In this document: positions 9,172 through 11,362 of the stretch, one piece after another
Numbering within the stretch: the first letter of the stretch is position 1
Layout: the number at the start of each line of letters is the position of its first letter
Source of the DNA: Setomelanomma holmii
Lineage: Eukaryota > Ascomycota > Dothideomycetes > Pleosporales > Phaeosphaeriaceae
Length of the DNA stretch: 11,362 bases
Direction: 5' to 3'
Assembly: GCA_010015745.1 (NCBI GenBank)
Contig: ML978456.1
Span: 1 to 11,362 of the forward strand
Notes under the pieces: model-generated
The model's database searches: none
What the model was told of the DNA's origin: nothing
Seen by the model: only the letters and a program-made list of their open reading frames with translations
Translations under genes and position numbers: made by a program

Positions 9172-9522
9172 TCAGTTTCGCATAACGATCGGATCTAGGC
9201 GACCGTCGTTCGCCGCAGTCATTGCCAGCTTCACCTCGTCGTTCGGTGGCTCCTTCCGATATACTGGTAGTGGTTCCACAATGATACCGATCTCCAACTC
9301 CTTGTCTTGTGTTCCACTGGGTTCCTGGTTCACGTTGTGTCGGGCCCCAACGTTCATACCTCTCATGACTCCTCGTTGCGCTCTTCGGCTCCACAGGATG
9401 TTTGCGAGAACAATGACTGCAAGGGCCCCGACGACCACACTGACGATAATGCCCGTACGGATGCTCTCGGCAGACGTTCCGCGGCTTGGTCGATCAAATG
9501 GTCGAGGACGCGTAGACGGCAT
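9172..9522 (-). CDS. small single-pass membrane protein, 116 aa
   Basis: The frame starts with a true ATG and has no intron. An Arg/Pro/Ser-rich N-terminus (residues 1-22) is followed by one hydrophobic segment at about 24-44 (GIIVSVVVGALAVIVLANIL), then a basic RR stop-transfer stretch and a polar tail. The tail holds EPLPVYRKEPPNDEV (83-97), in which LPVY resembles the L/PPxY motifs that recruit WW domains of Nedd4/Rsp5-type ubiquitin ligases; that link is inference. Positive charge flanks both sides of the helix, so topology is uncertain, and there is no cleavable signal peptide. The coding strand shows the same C-rich to G-rich change as its neighbours (C16 G9 at the start, G21 C14 at the end). 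I do not recognise a named family, though this layout is common among ascomycete hypothetical proteins. An undetected 3' intron is possible. Confidence 0.6.
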   Translation of the reverse strand: MPSTRPRPFDRPSRGTSAESIRTGIIVSVVVGALAVIVLANILWSRRAQRGVMRGMNVGARHNVNQEPSGTQDKELEIGIIVEPLPVYRKEPPNDEVKLAMTAANDGRLDPIVMRN

Positions 9523-9635
9523 GGTTGAAGACTAGACGACGAAACACAACACCGATATGAAAATTACCCTGCACGAAAAAAAGTTAGTAAGAGCTGGACC
9601 AATATCATCTAAACTGTGGGACTATAGTATTATGA

Positions 9636-9869
9636 ATGGTCGCACGTCACATTCCTTCTCGCAAAATCCAAATGACGACCTCGCCCCTCAAGGGAGACCC
9701 TCGAACCCTCGCACAATGGACCTCGCTGCATCGAGCAACCTTCCACAATACCTTTGAAACGCTCGCGCAATCATCCAACAACTATCAGCTCGCAAATATG
9801 ATTCTGTCCAACGGTATGAAGCCAACAATTACATCGCCACTTGGCATTCTTACAGCGAGCGATGAGTAA
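9636..9869 (+). CDS. uncertain small gene or first exon, 65-77 aa
   Basis: The frame opens with ATG at 9636 (77 aa) or at the internal ATG 9672 (65 aa, beginning MTTSPLKGDPRTLAQWTSL). It looks soluble and helical, with a run LHRATFHNTFETLAQ, and matches no family I know. The stop overlaps a good splice donor (GA|GTAAGC at 9866), so the last codon may be an exon edge. One possible continuation uses a CTGAC branch site at 9983 and an AG ending at 9996, adding about 37 residues; I do not assert it. Composition supports a rightward gene: C23 G8 in 9721-9780, changing to G-rich from about 9900 to 10020. It is divergent from the membrane protein gene with 113 bp between ATGs. Confidence 0.35.
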   Translation: MVARHIPSRKIQMTTSPLKGDPRTLAQWTSLHRATFHNTFETLAQSSNNYQLANMILSNGMKPTITSPLGILTASDE

Positions 9870-10118
9870 GCATCGTAGCTGCATATAATCCCTTACATGC
9901 GCATGTGTATTTTCATTGCGTATGACATGTGAGACCTGGAGGTAAGCTTACTTTCTTGGGAGACGTTGACGGTGCAGCCTTGCTGACGATGTGAAGAGCA
10001 CGAGTATGCCATATTAGGAGGCCTTTGCACCGCCAGGCACGACAGAATTTGTCAACCAAGAACCACTTCATCATCGACAGACCGCTATCATGTTTACGAT
10101 CGTGACTGCTTCATTAAA

Positions 10119-10123
10119 CCAAT
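10119..10123 (+). promoter_or_regulatory. CCAAT box upstream of the secreted-protein gene
   Basis: AACCAATCAC lies 356 bp before the ATG and matches the Hap/NF-Y core. The distance is acceptable but long, so the assignment is tentative. Confidence 0.35.
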
Positions 10124-10211
10124 CACTACATTGTTCGAGGATACACACCTGCCGTGACTCGAAGTTCAGAATCAAGCGCTCGAGTCAAGCAAACGCGCCG
10201 CACATCCACAT

Positions 10212-10247
10212 GTCACTGTGAAAGTCACAATGAAGGTCACAAAACCA
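10212..10247 (+). repeat. three 12-bp GTCAC-headed tandem repeats
   Basis: GTCAC occurs at 10212, 10224 and 10236, exactly 12 bp apart. The units are GTCACTGTGAAA, GTCACAATGAAG and GTCACAAAACCA, so the array decays to the right. It sits about 80 bp before the TATA box, in the position of an upstream activating or repressing site. The bound factor is unknown. Confidence 0.75.
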
Positions 10248-10253
10248 CAGTGT

Positions 10254-10266
10254 CATACATTGTATG
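10254..10266. promoter_or_regulatory. CATACA-T-TGTATG dyad
   Basis: A perfect 6-bp inverted repeat with a 1-bp centre follows the 12-bp repeats. It lies inside a wider TGTCA (10251) / TGACA (10273) pair. It could be a dimeric factor site; this is inference from symmetry and position. Confidence 0.4.
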
Positions 10267-10314
10267 AATCATTGACATAACAACGTTGCACAAACGACAT
10301 TATCTGAAGAATGG

Positions 10315-10321
10315 TATATAT
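10315..10321 (+). promoter_or_regulatory. TATA box of the secreted-protein gene
   Basis: TATATAT stands 154 bp upstream of the ATG at 10475. This implies a 5' leader of roughly 100-130 nt. A clear TATA element fits an inducible gene rather than a housekeeping one. Confidence 0.55.
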
Positions 10322-10474
10322 GGGACTTTTGCGAGTCTAGACTTCTCTGGAAACCAATTACAGCACATCCTCTGGACACGATCTTCTCGAAACACATCCT
10401 CGATCTGCAACATAATCGCGATCAATCTCGCCCCACAGCCACTTCAAATCACGCTCCCTCGATCAAGGTCCGCA

Positions 10475-10798
10475 ATGCATTACCCAGCCCTCCTCACAAT
10501 CCTCATCGCCTATACCTCGCTCACCACCGCAACACCTGTCCGTCGCGACATCGTCAATTGCGGCTCTCTACAGAAAAAGGGCAGCGACACGGGCGAGCAA
10601 CTGAAAGGTCGACTCAATGACTGCTTCAACATTGATAATCCCGACGAGTCTTGGGATCGTGTCTTCAATGCGTATTGTCCAATGTGTTATACGTATAGCG
10701 AGTTGAATTGTCAAGGGGTGATGACATGGCATGGAGCGATGGGTAAGAAGGGTGGACCGATCGCGGACAGTAAAAGTCAGAAGTGTTTGACGCCTTAA
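10475..10798 (+). CDS. small secreted six-cysteine protein, 107 aa
   Basis: The first ATG in frame is at 10475; the upstream open frame starts with TTG and is leader sequence. Residues 1-19 form a signal peptide (hydrophobic ALLTILIAYTSLTTA, likely cleavage after Ala19). A dibasic VRR|D at 22-25 could be cut by a Kex2-type protease. The mature part has six cysteines at 29, 50, 68, 71, 79 and 104, spacing C-20-C-17-C-2-C-7-C-24-C, enough for three disulfides, with a CPMC pair. No enzymatic domain is visible and there is no membrane segment after the signal. Such proteins are often called candidate effectors or defence peptides, but nothing here shows the target or activity. The coding strand changes sharply from C-rich (C50 G16 in 10441-10560) to G-rich (G42 C15 in 10681-10800). 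The gene has its own TATA-containing promoter with a repeat cluster and no close partner gene. Confidence 0.8.
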   Translation: MHYPALLTILIAYTSLTTATPVRRDIVNCGSLQKKGSDTGEQLKGRLNDCFNIDNPDESWDRVFNAYCPMCYTYSELNCQGVMTWHGAMGKKGGPIADSKSQKCLTP

Positions 10799-11044
10799 GG
10801 ATTAATGGGACGGTGGTGGGGAGTAGTGAAGAAGATGGGTGTTTGGACAATTGGAGAAAAGAGGTTTTCTTGAGCGAGACATATGATAATGGGGTGAAAA
10901 CCTGAGCGTGATGTGTACCGCAACGTCCCTTTGAGATGTTCGTAGGGAAAATGGTCACATGCCTCACTTTTTGCGATAACCCGAGCGGAAATGTCGCATG
11001 TGCTTTTCGACGAGACCCAGTCAACAATGAGCAAAAAGCGCAGA

Positions 11045-11058
11045 TATCTTAAAAGATA
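11045..11058. promoter_or_regulatory. TATCTT-AA-AAGATA dyad with paired GATA cores
   Basis: A perfect 6-bp inverted repeat presents GATA cores on both strands, head to head. Fungal GATA factors (nitrogen or iron control) bind such paired cores. Function is inferred. Confidence 0.35.
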
Positions 11059-11156
11059 GAGGCTCTACATTATGAGCTTCGCTTGCACCCCTTATGTTCT
11101 GTTCAAAGCCATCGTGCATGAGAGCGCGAAGTTTAATCTACTATTTGTAGGAGAGA

Positions 11157-11171
11157 CTTCTTCCTAAGAAG
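11157..11171. repeat. CTTCTT-CCT-AAGAAG inverted repeat
   Basis: A 6-bp perfect stem with a 3-nt loop precedes GCATGC and a TATAAAT. It could be a factor site or a chance dyad. No U tract or other terminator character is seen. Confidence 0.35.
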
Positions 11172-11342
11172 CATGCTATAAATCTAGCTTGCTGTGCAAT
11201 TCGTAGCAGCTCATTGTTGTGGTGAGCAGGATTGCTAAGTGAGAGTTCCACGTGCTGGCTGTAGGCACAGTGTTACGAACATTGGAAATGACTGGTAAGG
11301 GATGCACGGGATGGTGCACAGACCACTCTTCCCCCACCAAGG

Positions 11343-11352
11343 GTCACGTGAC
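11343..11352. promoter_or_regulatory. GTCACGTGAC palindrome (E-box)
   Basis: A perfect 10-bp palindrome centred on CACGTG matches the extended RTCACGTG site of Cbf1-type bHLH factors and related regulators. It lies 10 bp from the window end and probably belongs to the promoter of the next gene. Confidence 0.5.
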
Positions 11353-11362
11353 AACATCCCGC

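Larger units (their letters stand above)
9870..10474. other. intergenic stretch and secreted-protein promoter
   Basis: No gene is supported here apart from a possible second exon of the preceding small gene (about 9997-10105). The right half holds promoter elements of the secreted-protein gene: a CCAAT box, a 12-bp triple repeat, a dyad and a TATA box, listed separately. A 10-bp palindrome GTAAGCTTAC lies at 9942-9951. Confidence 0.5.
10799..11362. other. right-end non-genic stretch
   Basis: I see no gene. The stretch holds two short dyads (11045-11058 and 11157-11171), a TATAAAT at 11177-11183 and a CACGTG palindrome at 11343-11352. These suggest the promoter of a gene beyond the right edge. 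Minus-strand frames over 10665-11034 look like shadows and start poorly. Confidence 0.5.

Noticed and set aside
8618..9394. 258-codon minus-strand frame antisense to the pICln gene
   Set aside because: It starts at GTG, overlaps the well-supported pICln coding strand and part of the membrane gene, and shows no protein motif.
10286..10474. N-terminal extension of the secreted protein to a TTG
   Set aside because: The extension begins upstream of the TATA box and would bury the signal peptide; ATG 10475 is the plausible start.

Overview
This window looks like nuclear DNA from a filamentous ascomycete, probably a Dothideomycete, although the class is only a guess. The support is three things: very short spliceosomal introns (48-58 nt) with GTANGT-type donors and CTAAC/CTGAC/CTGAT branch sites; ATG starts with fungal-type promoters (CCAAT boxes, TATA boxes); and fungal-style versions of NOB1, WDR83/MORG1 and pICln. 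I see no operon, CRISPR array, tRNA, rRNA or intact transposon.

Layout from left to right. Positions 1-108 are an uninterrupted purine run built from a 17-bp minisatellite that probably continues off the left edge. Positions 944-1762 (minus) hold an orphan, tryptophan-rich gene of 235 codons, reconstructed here from three exons. Positions 1763-about 4900 are roughly 3 kb in which I cannot support any gene. Positions 4900-9031 are a compact conserved block: NOB1 (plus), then WDR83/MORG1 (minus, convergent with NOB1), then the pICln homologue (plus, one 48-nt intron, divergent from WDR83). A small single-pass membrane protein gene (9172-9522, minus) and a short uncertain gene (about 9636-9869, plus) follow. 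At 10475-10798 there is a small secreted six-cysteine protein with a signal peptide and a possible Kex2 site, behind a promoter carrying a triple 12-bp repeat. The last 560 bp contain no gene but several dyads, including a 10-bp CACGTG palindrome near the edge.

The central block has a common theme in RNA biogenesis. NOB1 cuts 20S pre-rRNA during late 40S maturation. pICln chaperones Sm proteins during snRNP assembly. WDR83/MORG1 is a WD40 scaffold found with spliceosomes in other eukaryotes. pICln and WDR83 share a 314-bp divergent promoter.

The strongest pattern that is not a gene is strand composition. In every gene I accept, the coding strand is C-rich over G near its 5' end and switches to G-rich over C near its 3' end. 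Counted 60-120 nt blocks show this on both strands. The switch helps confirm gene orientation and suggests that the doubtful small gene near 9.7 kb runs rightward and may extend to about 10.02 kb. I did not find a clearly new multi-gene system. The most novel items are the orphan gene, the cysteine-rich secreted protein with its repeat-bearing promoter, and the skew switch.
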